60,004 bases of DNA from Sideroxydans sp. (GTDB lineage: Bacteria > Pseudomonadota > Gammaproteobacteria > Burkholderiales > Gallionellaceae). Each line of letters begins with the position of its first letter. Position 1 is the first letter of the stretch. A program made the position numbers and the translations under genes. The notes beneath the pieces were generated by a model. The model made no database searches. It had not been told where the DNA came from and saw only the letters and a program-made list of their open reading frames with translations. Shown here one piece after another: positions 9,669 to 19,448 of this stretch. Location: assembly GCA_024636935.1 (NCBI GenBank), contig JAGXGC010000033.1, positions 1-60,004 on the forward strand, written 5' to 3'.

Positions 9669-10702
9669 GCAGCCTCCCCTCCGTTGGCCTGGCGCGCGTT
9701 GTGCCATTTTTCTACGTGTTCGCTTATGTGCTCCAGCATACCACCTCGCGCTTCCTCTGCTGCACGCTCGATCGCGCATTCAAAAGCGAAGGTATCAGCT
9801 GAACCATGGCTTTTGACGACGATACCCTTCAAGCCCAAAAAGCTGGCACCGTTATAACGGCGGTGATCAAGGCGATGCTTGAATGCTTTTAATACGGGCA
9901 GAGAGACTAAAGCCGCGATCTTAGTCAGTGCATTGCGCCCGAAACCTTCTTTCAGGAAGCCGCCCATCATCTTGGCAACGCCTTCAGCGGTCTTCAACGC
10001 GACATTACCGACGAATCCGTCACACACCACCACATCGGTGACGCCCTTGAAGATATCGTCGCCTTCGACGCCGTAGAAGTTCAGATCGCTGGCCTGCAGC
10101 AATTCGCCTGCTTTTTTGACGGTCTCGTTGCCCTTAATGTCTTCGCTGCCAATGTTCAGCAGGCCGACGGTCGGGCTTGCTTTATGCTCAAGCGCAGTAA
10201 CCAGTGTGCTACCCATCAAGGCAAACTGCAACAGATGCTCCGCAGTGCAATCGACGTTGGCACCAAGATCGAGCATGCAGACTTGCCCTGTATGTGTAGG
10301 CAAGTATGAAGCGATAGCTGGGCGATCAATGCCGGGTAAGGTCTTTAGGACATAACGGGCCGTCGCCATCAGCGCACCTGTATTGCCCGCACTGACGCAG
10401 GCTGATGCCTCATTGCTTTTGACTAGATTGATGGAAACGCGCATGGACGAGTCCTTCTTTCCACGCAAAGCAGATTGAGGCTGCTCATCCATACCCACCA
10501 CTTCGGTGCTGTGATGAATACGCAGATTTGAGCGATCCTGAGGAACGCCAAGCTTATCGAGCTCGGCTTGAATCGCATCAGTCAGGCCGACCAATACGAT
10601 GACATCTTCCGCATGTTTCTCGAGATAGGCCATCGAAGCCGGCACTGTAACGGAAACCCCATGGTCGCCGCCCATGGCATCAATAGCGATCGTGACACCC
10701 AT
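9665..10702 (-). CDS. plsX: Phosphate acyltransferase PlsX
   Basis: Makes acyl-phosphate from acyl-ACP, the acyl donor for PlsY in phospholipid synthesis. The protein has 345 residues and begins [15 protein letters not shown], the diagnostic PlsX N-terminus. [17 protein letters not shown] (here [10 protein letters not shown]) and the [17 protein letters not shown] segment are also conserved. It follows rpmF, with a hairpin in the 83-base gap, and couples into fabH by a TTGA overlap. Confidence 0.97.
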   Translation of the reverse strand: MGVTIAIDAMGGDHGVSVTVPASMAYLEKHAEDVIVLVGLTDAIQAELDKLGVPQDRSNLRIHHSTEVVGMDEQPQSALRGKKDSSMRVSINLVKSNEASACVSAGNTGALMATARYVLKTLPGIDRPAIASYLPTHTGQVCMLDLGANVDCTAEHLLQFALMGSTLVTALEHKASPTVGLLNIGSEDIKGNETVKKAGELLQASDLNFYGVEGDDIFKGVTDVVVCDGFVGNVALKTAEGVAKMMGGFLKEGFGRNALTKIAALVSLPVLKAFKHRLDHRRYNGASFLGLKGIVVKSHGSADTFAFECAIERAAEEARGGMLEHISEHVEKWHNARQANGGEAA

Positions 10703-10720
10703 TAATCATCCCCAAACACA

Positions 10721-10764
10721 AAAAAAAGTCGAACGCAAGCCATCCCTATATTCAAGGGATGGCT
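10721..10764 (-). terminator. Perfect 10-bp hairpin between rpmF and plsX
   Basis: AGCCATCCCT (10738-10747) and AGGGATGGCT (10755-10764) pair perfectly around a 7-base loop. On the minus strand a T run begins about 9 bases after the stem, further than in a classic terminator. It may be an attenuator or mRNA-processing site that separates L32 levels from plsX-fab expression. Confidence 0.5.
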
Positions 10765-10785
10765 CGTAAGTTTGAACAAAAAAAC

Positions 10786-10965
10786 TTATTCGGATTTGGT
10801 GTTGACGACCTTCTTGCCACGATAGTAGCCGCTTGGGCTGATATGGTGACGCAGATGCGGTTCGCCGGTAGAAGGCTCGATGGCCAGAGCCGGAGCTGTC
10901 AGGAAATCGTGTGAACGATGCATACCGCGCTTAGACGGGGTCTTTTTGTTTTGTTGAACTGCCAT
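10786..10965 (-). CDS. rpmF: 50S ribosomal protein L32
   Basis: A 59-residue basic ribosomal protein. It begins [20 protein letters not shown], the conserved L32 N-terminus, and has [14 protein letters not shown] near the C-terminus. The start is the ATG at 10965, preceded by GAGGAGT. No zinc cysteines are present, so this is the C-minus form common in proteobacteria. It lies between yceD and plsX, the conserved yceD-rpmF-plsX order. Confidence 0.97.
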   Translation of the reverse strand: MAVQQNKKTPSKRGMHRSHDFLTAPALAIEPSTGEPHLRHHISPSGYYRGKKVVNTKSE

Positions 10966-10991
10966 GATAACTACTCCTCGAAAAAACCTAC

Positions 10992-11477
10992 TTAAAATTT
11001 ATTCTTTAACTGGGCCAACATACCGAATCGGTCGTCAGCCTTTCCAGAACCTTTAGTTGCAAGCTCGCAGACACCTTCGTCATGCCTAGGGGCAAAAGGT
11101 AAGGAGAGAATCACTTCTTCCTCTACCAAGCCGATAACATCCAGCTCCCGACTTGCCTCAATCCCGTCGATCTCATCCGATTCATCATCCTGCAACAAAT
11201 CTTCACCCTCAAGCAGCTGCAATCTCGAGGCGATGCCTACCGGGTAAGTCAAATCATCCAGGCAGCGCTGGCAACGTAGATGGCAGATTCCGCTTAAATC
11301 TAACAGCAGAAAAGACTTCCCATCCACCTGCATCCCGCTCACGGTATATCGAATAGAACCTTCAGAACTGGCCAGTAATTCAACCATCCTAGCAAGGTCG
11401 CTAACAGCGATTTCTCCGTTCAAAGTCCTACCCTTACGGGCAAATTCAAGACTGTCGATCAAAGGCCGTGCAAACAT
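10992..11477 (-). CDS. yceD: YceD/DUF177 large-subunit rRNA accumulation protein
   Basis: Small cytoplasmic protein of the family linked to 23S rRNA accumulation. I choose the ATG at 11477 ([16 protein letters not shown]), giving 161 residues; the longer frame to 11546 would run into the divergent maf start. A cysteine group (CHLRCQRCL near residue 88) and the acidic stretch [12 protein letters not shown] are visible. It is the first gene of the rpmF-fab operon. Confidence 0.88.
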   Translation of the reverse strand: MFARPLIDSLEFARKGRTLNGEIAVSDLARMVELLASSEGSIRYTVSGMQVDGKSFLLLDLSGICHLRCQRCLDDLTYPVGIASRLQLLEGEDLLQDDESDEIDGIEASRELDVIGLVEEEVILSLPFAPRHDEGVCELATKGSGKADDRFGMLAQLKNKF

Positions 11478-11536
11478 GAGGCGCGCATGATATATATTCC
11501 CCCCTCCCCTGTCAAAGACACCGTACAAGGAACATC

Positions 11537-12121
11537 TTGAATTCACAGCTTCTCGTTCTGGCCTCGACTTCTATATATAGGAGTCAGCTACTGTCAGTTC
11601 TGCAAATCCCTTTCCTGACCGACGCCCCCAATGTTGATGAAACTCCTCTATCAGGTGAGGATGCCAAGCAAACGTCGTGGCGATTATCCCGTCTGAAAGC
11701 CGAAGCAGTCACTGAGCGTCACCCAGATGCATTGATCATCGGATCCGACCAGGTTGCACTACTAAACGGTGAGCAACTCGGCAAACCCATGACCCACGAT
11801 AACGCCGTACGCCAGCTGCGCGCCATGCGCGGCAATACGGTCAGCTTCTTCACTGCCCTTACGCTGCTCAATGCCCGTACTGGTGAGATGCAGACCGAGG
11901 TGGTCGAAACCCATGTCACTTTTCGAAATGTCGATGACCAGCAGATCGAAAACTACCTGCTTAAAGAACAGCCCTATCATTGCGCCGGCAGCGCAAAGTC
12001 GGAAGGTTTGGGTATCGCCCTGATTCAACGCATCGAAGGGAATGACCCCAATGCCTTGATTGGCTTGCCCTTGATTGCATTGATAGACATGCTTGAAAAA
12101 CAAGGGATTAAGGTAATTTAA
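11537..12121 (+). CDS. maf: Maf-type nucleotide pyrophosphatase (YceF)
   Basis: House-cleaning enzyme that hydrolyses non-canonical nucleotides; the YceF branch prefers 7-methyl-GTP. The protein has 194 residues. It has LLVLASTSIYRSQLL at the N-terminus, DETP near residue 35, and IIGSDQVALLNGEQLGKP near residue 67, with the catalytic Asp in GSDQ. It is divergent from yceD with about 59 bases between the starts. The YceF assignment rests on the neighbours and the GSDQVA motif. Confidence 0.92.
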   Translation: MNSQLLVLASTSIYRSQLLSVLQIPFLTDAPNVDETPLSGEDAKQTSWRLSRLKAEAVTERHPDALIIGSDQVALLNGEQLGKPMTHDNAVRQLRAMRGNTVSFFTALTLLNARTGEMQTEVVETHVTFRNVDDQQIENYLLKEQPYHCAGSAKSEGLGIALIQRIEGNDPNALIGLPLIALIDMLEKQGIKVI

Positions 12122-12214
12122 GGCAATCCGACTAAATTTTTTCATTGCGAGGCCATACGCTTTCTGATATTAAAGCGCGCTTGAAAAATTCAGCCCAACT
12201 TGGAGACAGACGCA

Positions 12215-12637
12215 ATGCCAGTGCAAGCGAATAAGAACAACGCCCCATACAAGCCCAAAAAGGGTGAGGCTTACATGAGTGCCAAACAGCTTGAGCATTT
12301 CCGCTCAGTGTTGGCTGGACTGAAACTGGAACTAAGTCAGGACATCGACCGTACCGTGCACACCATGCAGGACGAAGCGACTGTGTTTGCCGACCCTAAT
12401 GACCGTGCGACGCAGGAATCGGACATGAGTCTGGAACTGCGCAGCCGCGACCGCGAACGCAAGCTGATCAAGAATATCGACAAGATGCTTGCTCGTATCG
12501 ATTCTGGTGACTATGGCTATTGCGATAATTGCGGCATAGAGATCGGCCTGAACCGCTTGGAAGCCCGCCCGACGGCGACCCTGTGCATCGACTGTAAAAC
12601 TTTGGACGAGATTCGCGAAAAACAAGTAGCCAAGTAA
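12215..12637 (+). CDS. dksA: RNA polymerase-binding transcription factor DksA
   Basis: Binds the RNA polymerase secondary channel and potentiates ppGpp control of rRNA and tRNA promoters. The start is ATG 12215, with GGAG nine bases upstream; this GGAG would lie inside the coding region of an earlier TTG start. The 140-residue product has a coiled-coil with DPNDRATQESD at its tip (the DxxDxA motif is present as DPNDRA) and a zinc finger of four cysteines: CDNC and CIDC. An intrinsic terminator follows. Confidence 0.95.
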   Translation: MPVQANKNNAPYKPKKGEAYMSAKQLEHFRSVLAGLKLELSQDIDRTVHTMQDEATVFADPNDRATQESDMSLELRSRDRERKLIKNIDKMLARIDSGDYGYCDNCGIEIGLNRLEARPTATLCIDCKTLDEIREKQVAK

Positions 12638-12655
12638 TATTGGCAACACCTAAAG

Positions 12656-12681
12656 ACCGGCCTCATCAGCCGGTTTTTTTG
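12656..12681 (+). terminator. Rho-independent terminator after dksA
   Basis: ACCGGC and GCCGGT form a 6-bp stem around a 7-base loop, and a run of seven T follows. It lies 18 bases after the dksA stop. Confidence 0.9.
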
Positions 12682-12682
12682 T

Positions 12683-13606
12683 TTACAGGCCGCTCAACAC
12701 CTTGATGTGCGCCGCAGCACTACGGCCCAGCGCATGCAACTCATACCCCCCTTCAAGCACTGACACGATGCGTGCGTGTGCATGATGCTCAGCAATGCGC
12801 TTGATCTGTTCAGTTACCCAAATATAGTCTGCCTCAAGTAATCCTATCGAGGACATATCGTCCTCGCGGTGGGCATCAAAGCCAGCCGAGATGAACACCA
12901 ACTCCGGCTCAAAGCCATCCAAGGCAGGTAACCATCTGTCAGTCACTGCTTTGCGGAAGGTAGTGCCATCTGAACCAGCTGCCAGGGGTACATTGATGAT
13001 ATGTGGCTTATGGGTATCTGCCCCACTGTAAGGATAGAACGGATGCTGAAAAGTCGAGCACAACATGACACGTTGCTCATCTGTAAAGATATCCTCAGTT
13101 CCATTGCCATGGTGTACATCGAAATCAAGGATGGCGACCCGTGACAAACCATGTGCTGCCAGCGCATGAGCCGCCCCGACCGCGACATTATTGAAGATGC
13201 AAAATCCCATCGCCTCTCCCCGCTCGGCATGGTGCCCAGGGGGACGTACATTGCAGAACGCATTCTCGACCTTGCCTGCCATCACCAAATCGACCGCCAT
13301 CACTGTAGCGCCGGCAGCACGAAGGGCTGCAGGATAGGTGTAGGGGTTCATAAAGGTGTCACCATCAAGTGAGATGATGCCTTCCGATGGCGCTGCAGCC
13401 GCTACTGAATCTAGATATGCGCCATCATGCACGCGCAGCAATTGTTCCCGAGTGACTTCGGGGGCATCGTGGTGTTGCAGATAGCTGTACAACCCAGAAG
13501 CGATTAATTGATCTTCGATGGCATGCAGGCGTGTTGGGCATTCCGGATGATGAGCGCCCATATCATGCTTTAGGCACAAAGGATGGCTGATGAAAGCGGT
13601 TTGCAC
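12683..13606 (-). CDS. Histone-deacetylase-family (class II, AcuC/HdaH-like) hydrolase
   Basis: Zinc hydrolase expected to remove acetyl groups from protein lysines or from polyamines. The protein has 307 residues. It shows HHPECPTRL at the N-terminus, VRPPGHHAE (tandem histidines) near residue 120, the zinc ligands in DFDVHHGNGT near residue 158, SAGFDAHREDD near residue 242 and the terminal EGGYELHAL. It is divergent from the Pat-like acyltransferase gene with 85 bases between them, so the two may be an eraser and writer of protein acetylation. The substrate cannot be read from sequence. Confidence 0.9.
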   Translation of the reverse strand: MQTAFISHPLCLKHDMGAHHPECPTRLHAIEDQLIASGLYSYLQHHDAPEVTREQLLRVHDGAYLDSVAAAAPSEGIISLDGDTFMNPYTYPAALRAAGATVMAVDLVMAGKVENAFCNVRPPGHHAERGEAMGFCIFNNVAVGAAHALAAHGLSRVAILDFDVHHGNGTEDIFTDEQRVMLCSTFQHPFYPYSGADTHKPHIINVPLAAGSDGTTFRKAVTDRWLPALDGFEPELVFISAGFDAHREDDMSSIGLLEADYIWVTEQIKRIAEHHAHARIVSVLEGGYELHALGRSAAAHIKVLSGL

Positions 13607-13691
13607 AGTAATCTCCGGTCGTGTTTAACGATAGCGTGAGTGCTATCATAGCTCTCGTGCAATATACCTCTAACTTCCCCTACTTTCTATC

Positions 13692-16367
13692 ATGAGCCAG
13701 CATTACCTTAATCCCTTATTCGCACCCAAATCAGTAGCCGTCATCGGTGCCAGCGAGCGTACCGACTCGGTCGGACAGATTGTTTTTCAGAATATGCTGG
13801 AGGGCGGGTTCAAGGGGGAGCTATACCCGATCAATGCTAAGAGCGAACAGATACAGGGCCAGCGCGCCTACCCATCCATCGCCAGCATCGGCAAACCGGT
13901 GGACTTGGTGGTGATCGCCACTCCGCCCAAAACCGTACCGGGCATCATTGAGGAATGCGGCATTCATGGGGTTAAAGCTGCTGTCATCATCACAGCAGGC
14001 TTTGGCGAGACTGGTCATGAGGGTGTCGCCCTTGAAAAACAACTGCTGGAGAATGCGCGCCGCTATGACATCCGTCTGATCGGACCGAACTGCTTGGGCA
14101 TCATGCGTCCCTCTCTCGGACTGAATGCCACCTTCAACAAGGGCGCAGCCAACACCGGAAACATAGCTTTTGTCTCCCAGTCCGGCGCACTGTGTACCGC
14201 TATTCTGGACTGGGCTCAAAGCAACGACGTGGGTTTTTCCAGCGTCGTCTCCATGGGCTCGTCGACCGACGTCGACTTCGGTGAGATCCTTGATTTCTTG
14301 GTGTCCGATGCCAAGACCCACAGCATCCTGATGTACATAGAAGGTATCCGCGATGCGCGCACCTTCATGAGCGCACTACGTGCTGCCGCACGCATCAAGC
14401 CGGTGATCCTAGTCAAGGTCGGCCGCCATGCCGCCGGCTCAAAAGCCGCAATGTCGCATACTGCCTCACTGGTCGGGGCAGACGACGTGTTCGACGCCGC
14501 AGTCAGTCGCGTCGGCGTGGTGCGCGTGCAGACCGTCACCCAATTATTCACGGCCGCACGCGCGCTTTCATGCGGCTTCAAGCCGGTAGGAAACCGCTTG
14601 GCTATCGTTACCAATGGTGGTGGACCGGGTGTGATGGCAACTGATCGCGCAGTCGATCTGGGTCTCAATATCGCCGAACTGTCGGATAGCACCATCGAAT
14701 ATCTGAATCAACATCTACCTTCCAACTGGCCGCACAGCAACCCAGTGGACATCATCGGTGATGCGCAGGCGGATCGCTATCACCATGCGGTAAAAGCCTG
14801 CCTAGAAGACGAGAACGTGGATGGTGTATTGGCCATCCTCACACCGCAAGCGATGACCAAACCACTGGAATCAGCTGAGGCTCTGATTGAACTGGGCAAG
14901 AGTCACAGCAAACCGTTATTGACCTGCTGGATGGGGGAGATACAAGTACGCGAATCACGTGAAGCGTTCACAAAAGCACAAAGCCCACACTTCCGCACAC
15001 CGGAACCGGCGGTCGAAGTGTTCTCACATTTGTCAGCCTACTATCGCAACCAGAAACTGCTGATGCAGATGCCCGGACCTTTCTCTCATCATATCGAGCC
15101 TGATGTGGAGAGTGCTCGCCTGATCATAGAAGGTGCGATGCAGGAACGCCGCAAGGTATTGAGCGAGATGGAGTCCAAGGCTCTGCTGTCCGCCTTCCAT
15201 ATCCCTGTCGCACGTACCATGGTCGCCCACACCGGCAATGAAGCTCTGCTCATTGCCCAGCAACTCGGCTATCCGGTGGCGATGAAGATCAACTCTCCTG
15301 ACATCTCGCACAAGAGCGATGCCGGTGGCGTGATGCTCAACCTGCGCAATGCGCATGAGGTACGTGCGGCCTACCAGCACATCATTGACAATGTAAAACT
15401 GAACCGTCCGAATGCAACTGTGGATGGCATCTCTATCGAGCCGATGATCGTCAAACCTAACGGTCGCGAGCTGATGATAGGTGTGACGAGTGATCCCGTG
15501 TTCGGTCCTGTCATCACCTTTGGTGCTGGCGGCACTACGGTTGAGATCATGGGTGACCGTGCTGTCGCGCTACCGCCGCTCAACCGTTTCCTAGTTAAGG
15601 AATTGATCCAAGAGACGCGCATCTCGAAGATGCTGGGCGCCTTCCGCAACATGCAACCAGCCAACATCGAAGCTCTTGAGGATTTGCTGCTGCGCGTCTC
15701 GGAGATGGTGTGCGAACTGCCGCTACTCAAAGAGATGGACATCAATCCGCTGATCCTGGACGAGAACGGCGCGCTTGCCGCCGATGCTCGTGTAGTTGTC
15801 GAATATCGACAACCCAGCTCGGACCGCTATGCCCACATGGCGATCTACCCCTACCCCACCCATCTGGTGAAGCAGTGGCAATTGGCTGACGGTACAGACA
15901 TCGTGATCCGTCCGATACGTCCCGAAGATGCCGAGCTGGTCAAACGTTTCGTACACGATCTCTCAGACGAATCGAAATATTTCCGCTTCATGAACAGCGT
16001 TCAAGAGCTGACAGAAGATATGCTCGCGCGTTTGACTCAGCTCGACTACAGCCGCGAGATGGCACTGGTGGCAGTCACTGGCGATAGCGAAGAGACTGAA
16101 TTGGGCGTAGCACGCTACTCCATTAATCCGGATGGCGAGACGTGTGAGTTTGCGCTGGTCGTTGCGGACAAAGTGACAGGCAAAGGTTTGGGGCAGAAAC
16201 TGATGGTGTCGCTGATGGAGGCTGCACGCTCCATCGGCTTGGCGACCATCGAAGGTGAAGTGCTGAGCCATAACCACAATATGCTCAAACTGATGACTCG
16301 ACTGGGCTTCACGACTAAGCCGAGCAGCGAAGATCCCGGCATCATGAAGGTCAGCAAGCGCCTATAA
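13692..16367 (+). CDS. Bifunctional ADP-forming acyl-CoA synthetase-like / GNAT acetyltransferase (Pat/YfiQ type)
   Basis: An 891-residue protein with a CoA-binding and ligase region (about 1-470), an ATP-grasp domain (about 490-700, GGVMLNLRN and GAGGTTVEIMGDRAVALPP) and a C-terminal GNAT domain (about 725-890, VVADKVTGKGLGQKLMVSLME). The family acetylates lysines of acetyl-CoA synthetase and other enzymes. In enteric Pat the synthetase active-site histidine is lost, whereas here His256 lies in AMSHTASLVG, matching the phosphohistidine of active ADP-forming synthetases. The synthetase half may therefore still work. It has a deacetylase-like gene as divergent neighbour. Confidence 0.92.
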   Translation: MSQHYLNPLFAPKSVAVIGASERTDSVGQIVFQNMLEGGFKGELYPINAKSEQIQGQRAYPSIASIGKPVDLVVIATPPKTVPGIIEECGIHGVKAAVIITAGFGETGHEGVALEKQLLENARRYDIRLIGPNCLGIMRPSLGLNATFNKGAANTGNIAFVSQSGALCTAILDWAQSNDVGFSSVVSMGSSTDVDFGEILDFLVSDAKTHSILMYIEGIRDARTFMSALRAAARIKPVILVKVGRHAAGSKAAMSHTASLVGADDVFDAAVSRVGVVRVQTVTQLFTAARALSCGFKPVGNRLAIVTNGGGPGVMATDRAVDLGLNIAELSDSTIEYLNQHLPSNWPHSNPVDIIGDAQADRYHHAVKACLEDENVDGVLAILTPQAMTKPLESAEALIELGKSHSKPLLTCWMGEIQVRESREAFTKAQSPHFRTPEPAVEVFSHLSAYYRNQKLLMQMPGPFSHHIEPDVESARLIIEGAMQERRKVLSEMESKALLSAFHIPVARTMVAHTGNEALLIAQQLGYPVAMKINSPDISHKSDAGGVMLNLRNAHEVRAAYQHIIDNVKLNRPNATVDGISIEPMIVKPNGRELMIGVTSDPVFGPVITFGAGGTTVEIMGDRAVALPPLNRFLVKELIQETRISKMLGAFRNMQPANIEALEDLLLRVSEMVCELPLLKEMDINPLILDENGALAADARVVVEYRQPSSDRYAHMAIYPYPTHLVKQWQLADGTDIVIRPIRPEDAELVKRFVHDLSDESKYFRFMNSVQELTEDMLARLTQLDYSREMALVAVTGDSEETELGVARYSINPDGETCEFALVVADKVTGKGLGQKLMVSLMEAARSIGLATIEGEVLSHNHNMLKLMTRLGFTTKPSSEDPGIMKVSKRL

Positions 16368-16373
16368 GACTAT

Positions 16374-17156
16374 TCAGCTGCCGTTAGGTCGCTGCTCTTC
16401 TAGCCAGGAAACCCACTCATCCATCCCATCTCCGCTGACAGCGGAGATGCGGATGATGCGTATATTCGGATTGACGCGGCGCGCATAGGATTCGGCAAGC
16501 TCCACATCGAAACTCAGATAAGGCAACAAGTCACACTTGTTCAGCAGCATCAGATCCGCAGCACGGAACATGTCCGGATACTTGAGCGGCTTGTCCTCAC
16601 CTTCGGTCACCGACAGCACGACGACCTTGGCGAACTCCCCCAGATCAAAACCCGCAGGACATACTAGATTACCTACGTTCTCAATGAACAACATGCCGCC
16701 ATCGGGACTGGGCATCTCAGGCAAAGCACGCTCCACCATCTGGGCATCCAGATGACAACCTTTCCCAGTATTGATTTGAACGGCAGGTACACCGGTTGCC
16801 CGAATACGGTCCGCATCCTGCTCGGTCTGTTGGTCGCCTTCGATCACCGCCAAGGGATATCTTCCATGCAGCGCCTGCAGTGTGCGTACAAGCAATGTCG
16901 TCTTGCCTGAACCGGGACTAGACACCAAGTTCAGGGTGAGGATGCCCTGTTGTACGAACAGCTCGCGATTAGCCTTTGCGTGGCTATCGTTCTTATGCAG
17001 GATGTCTTGCTCCAACTTCACGATGCGCTGGGTATCTTCCGCAACTTTGGCTTCGACCCGATGCAACTTGAAGCTGACCGGTGCTTTAGGTTTGTTCAAA
17101 GGCTTTCTGCCGCGTATCAACACCTCATCCGAACCACATCCACAAGTCAGACACAT
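16374..17156 (-). CDS. hypB: Hydrogenase nickel-incorporation GTPase HypB
   Basis: GTPase that delivers nickel to the hydrogenase large subunit together with HypA. The start is the ATG at 17156, which overlaps the hypA stop by one base (TGATG). It gives [12 protein letters not shown], the N-terminal metal-binding CxxCGC motif, and 260 residues. The P-loop is [11 protein letters not shown] near residue 100, with [28 protein letters not shown] and NKCDLLPY following. It is the last gene of the hoxH-protease-hypA-hypB operon. Confidence 0.96.
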   Translation of the reverse strand: MCLTCGCGSDEVLIRGRKPLNKPKAPVSFKLHRVEAKVAEDTQRIVKLEQDILHKNDSHAKANRELFVQQGILTLNLVSSPGSGKTTLLVRTLQALHGRYPLAVIEGDQQTEQDADRIRATGVPAVQINTGKGCHLDAQMVERALPEMPSPDGGMLFIENVGNLVCPAGFDLGEFAKVVVLSVTEGEDKPLKYPDMFRAADLMLLNKCDLLPYLSFDVELAESYARRVNPNIRIIRISAVSGDGMDEWVSWLEEQRPNGS

Positions 17157-17497
17157 CACTCCACCTCCAGCTCTTTTACACGCATTGCATCGCCGGCAAC
17201 CAGTTGCAAACCGTAACTGCCACATTGCGAACACGCGTCATACACATTCTCGATTTCAGCCTCATGGCCACATTTAGGGCAACGCCCTCTGCCTGGTGTA
17301 TCGATGATCTCCAATTGCGCATTTTCGGCAACACTGCCTTGCATTGCGGAGCTGAAACAAAAACGCATCGCCTCTTGCTCCACGCAAGACAGCCGCCCGA
17401 TCTCTAGCCACACTGTCTTTACCTGGGAGAAACCTTGATCCAGCGCTGCCTGTTCGATGATCTCACGCACATTCTGCGCCAACGACATTTCATGCAT
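17156..17497 (-). CDS. hypA: Hydrogenase nickel chaperone HypA
   Basis: Nickel- and zinc-binding protein acting with HypB. The start at ATG 17497 gives [14 protein letters not shown], the invariant MHE nickel-binding N-terminus, and 113 residues. The zinc site has CPKC and CSQC in the C-terminal half. The ATG overlaps the stop of the upstream protease gene. The longer frame adding 13 residues would bury the required terminal MHE and is rejected. Confidence 0.96.
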   Translation of the reverse strand: MHEMSLAQNVREIIEQAALDQGFSQVKTVWLEIGRLSCVEQEAMRFCFSSAMQGSVAENAQLEIIDTPGRGRCPKCGHEAEIENVYDACSQCGSYGLQLVAGDAMRVKELEVE

Positions 17498-17961
17498 CAA
17501 CGCGCCTCCACTGGTTCGACACTTCGAGCCAGCCAAGACTGCAGAAATGTAGTGGCCTGGTCCAGATTATCTGCCGCTTCAGGACTCAGATCCTCACCCA
17601 GTTCAAAACCATATCCCCGGATACCCAGCACATAGCATTTCGGAAGCGCGTCTTGGTAGACCTGCTGGAAGGTATGCAACAGCGCGGCAGGTGACTGGGC
17701 ATGGCTGGAATAACTATGATCATGCGCCGGATGTAATTCAGCAAAGCGGAAAGGCGGTTCACACGAGACATCAGCATCAATGAATATCACTTGCTGGCGT
17801 CCAAGTAGATCGGCCGCATGCTCGACCTGTAATTGGAAGTCTTCGAGATATTCAACCGAGTCCGATACCTGCTCCTGAAGGCGCCTCAGCAACAAAGGAC
17901 CCAAAGCATCATCACCGCGAGACTCGTTTCCGACAGCGAAGATCAGAACAGGCGCAACCAT
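17497..17961 (-). CDS. Hydrogenase maturation protease (HoxW/HycI-like)
   Basis: Nickel-dependent endopeptidase that trims the C-terminus of the hydrogenase large subunit after metal insertion. The start at ATG 17961 (MVAPVLIFAVGNESRGDD) overlaps the hoxH stop (TGATG) and gives 154 residues. The GNESRGDDALG segment holds the conserved acidic metal ligand, and a second ligand is in FIDADVS. It sits directly behind hoxH, its expected substrate, so HoxW is the likely identity. Confidence 0.88.
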   Translation of the reverse strand: MVAPVLIFAVGNESRGDDALGPLLLRRLQEQVSDSVEYLEDFQLQVEHAADLLGRQQVIFIDADVSCEPPFRFAELHPAHDHSYSSHAQSPAALLHTFQQVYQDALPKCYVLGIRGYGFELGEDLSPEAADNLDQATTFLQSWLARSVEPVEAR

Positions 17962-19448
17962 CACGCCAAAGGTTCGCAAACACCATTAGAGCCGCGTGAC
18001 AACATATCGACCTGCTTACCATCGGCATCCAGCAACTCTACTTCCAGTGGCATCTTGCCCAAGGCATGCGTCGCGCAGGAGAGGCAAGGATCGAAAGCGC
18101 GGATGGCGACCTCGATGTGGTTGAGTAAGCCCTCGGTTAGCTTCTTGCCATCAATATATTGGCGCGCTACCTGACGGATCGACTCGTTCATCGCCTGATT
18201 ATTATGTGTTGTGGAGACAATCAAATTGCAACGCACTATCTGGTCTTTCTCATCCACACGGTAGTGGTGGATCAAAGTACCTCGTGGCGCTTCAATCACA
18301 CCAACTCCACGCTCCTGGCGCTCACCGATATTGACCAAGTCCGTCCCCTGTAGATCTGGATCATGCAGGATGTCGCGAATCAGTTCTGCAGCATGCAACA
18401 TCTCGATCATGCGCGCCCAGTGGAAGCCCAGCGTCGCCTTAGCCGCCTTGCCATTCTCGAAGTCCATGAATTTCTTGCGCTGCGCTTCGGCCAGCGGGGT
18501 GGAGATGAAATCACACTGGGTCACCCGCGACAGCGGCCCCACTCGGTACCAGCCCTGCTCCGGCCCCAGACGGCGCAGGAAAGGGAATTTCATATACGAC
18601 CAAGGTTTTACATCCTCCAGAATCTCGTCCCAGTAATGGCTGTAGTCAAAATGATCGAATATCGCCTCACCATCCATCGAACGCGCACGTAAACCACCGT
18701 GATAAAGCTCCAGCGCCCCATCCGGGCGCACCATATTGAGTGTATGGGCATCGAAACTGCCGAAGGTGCTGTACATAGCCAGATCCTGCTCGAACAGATT
18801 ACGCACAATACCGATGGCCGCCTCACTCCAAGCTACCATCTGATCGACATCCTTTAACAGATAGTCTCGCTCCTCGATACTGACGTTCTTGTTCACGCCA
18901 CCGGGGATAGAGCCAGTGCCGTGAATGCGCTTACCAGCCGTAACGCGAATCACCTCTTGCCCAAACTTGCGCAGCAGCACTCCTTGTTTAGCTATCTCTG
19001 GATATGCAGCTGCGATACCGACGATGTTGCGCTTGGCCACATCCGAGCCAAAGCCGAACAACAGATCAGGGGAACACAGGTGAAAGAAATGTAAGGCGTG
19101 TGACTGCAAAATCTGGCCGTAATGCATCAGGCGTCGCACCTTCTCCGCCGTCGGCGTCAGCGTTGCTCCCACTACCATATCCATAGCCTTGCTCGCAGCC
19201 AGATGGTGACTCACCGGACATATCCCGCAAAGCCGTTGCACCATCACCGCCGCTTCCCAATATGGGCGACCTTGGATGAACTTCTCAAAACCACGGAATT
19301 CGACAATATGCAGGCGCACCTGATGCACGCGGTCATTCTCATCCAGCAACAAAGTGACCTTGCCATGCCCTTCTACACGTGACACTGGATCAATCGCGAC
19401 ACGACGAAGTTTTTCAGGAGAAGCGGCGGTTTCGAGTGAGTCGTTCAT
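17961..19448 (-). CDS. hoxH: NAD-reducing-type [NiFe] hydrogenase large subunit HoxH
   Basis: Catalytic subunit expected to bind the NiFe site. I choose the ATG at 19448 over the TTG at 19460. The 495-residue product has the L1 motif RLCGICPVSHH near residue 72 and the L2 motif DPCLSCATH near residue 453. A 34-residue tail (ALGKMPLEV...) after that histidine would be removed by the downstream protease. The sequence style is group 3d. Unusually, no hoxF, hoxU or hoxY lies upstream: the next gene is a divergent dUTPase and the 190-base gap has no small-subunit remnant that I could recognise. Confidence 0.93.
   Translation of the reverse strand: MNDSLETAASPEKLRRVAIDPVSRVEGHGKVTLLLDENDRVHQVRLHIVEFRGFEKFIQGRPYWEAAVMVQRLCGICPVSHHLAASKAMDMVVGATLTPTAEKVRRLMHYGQILQSHALHFFHLCSPDLLFGFGSDVAKRNIVGIAAAYPEIAKQGVLLRKFGQEVIRVTAGKRIHGTGSIPGGVNKNVSIEERDYLLKDVDQMVAWSEAAIGIVRNLFEQDLAMYSTFGSFDAHTLNMVRPDGALELYHGGLRARSMDGEAIFDHFDYSHYWDEILEDVKPWSYMKFPFLRRLGPEQGWYRVGPLSRVTQCDFISTPLAEAQRKKFMDFENGKAAKATLGFHWARMIEMLHAAELIRDILHDPDLQGTDLVNIGERQERGVGVIEAPRGTLIHHYRVDEKDQIVRCNLIVSTTHNNQAMNESIRQVARQYIDGKKLTEGLLNHIEVAIRAFDPCLSCATHALGKMPLEVELLDADGKQVDMLSRGSNGVCEPLA

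Noticed and set aside
9669..9779. N-terminal extension of fabH ([16 protein letters not shown]...)
   Set aside because: It is plsX coding sequence read in another frame; TTG 9668 has a strong ribosome site.
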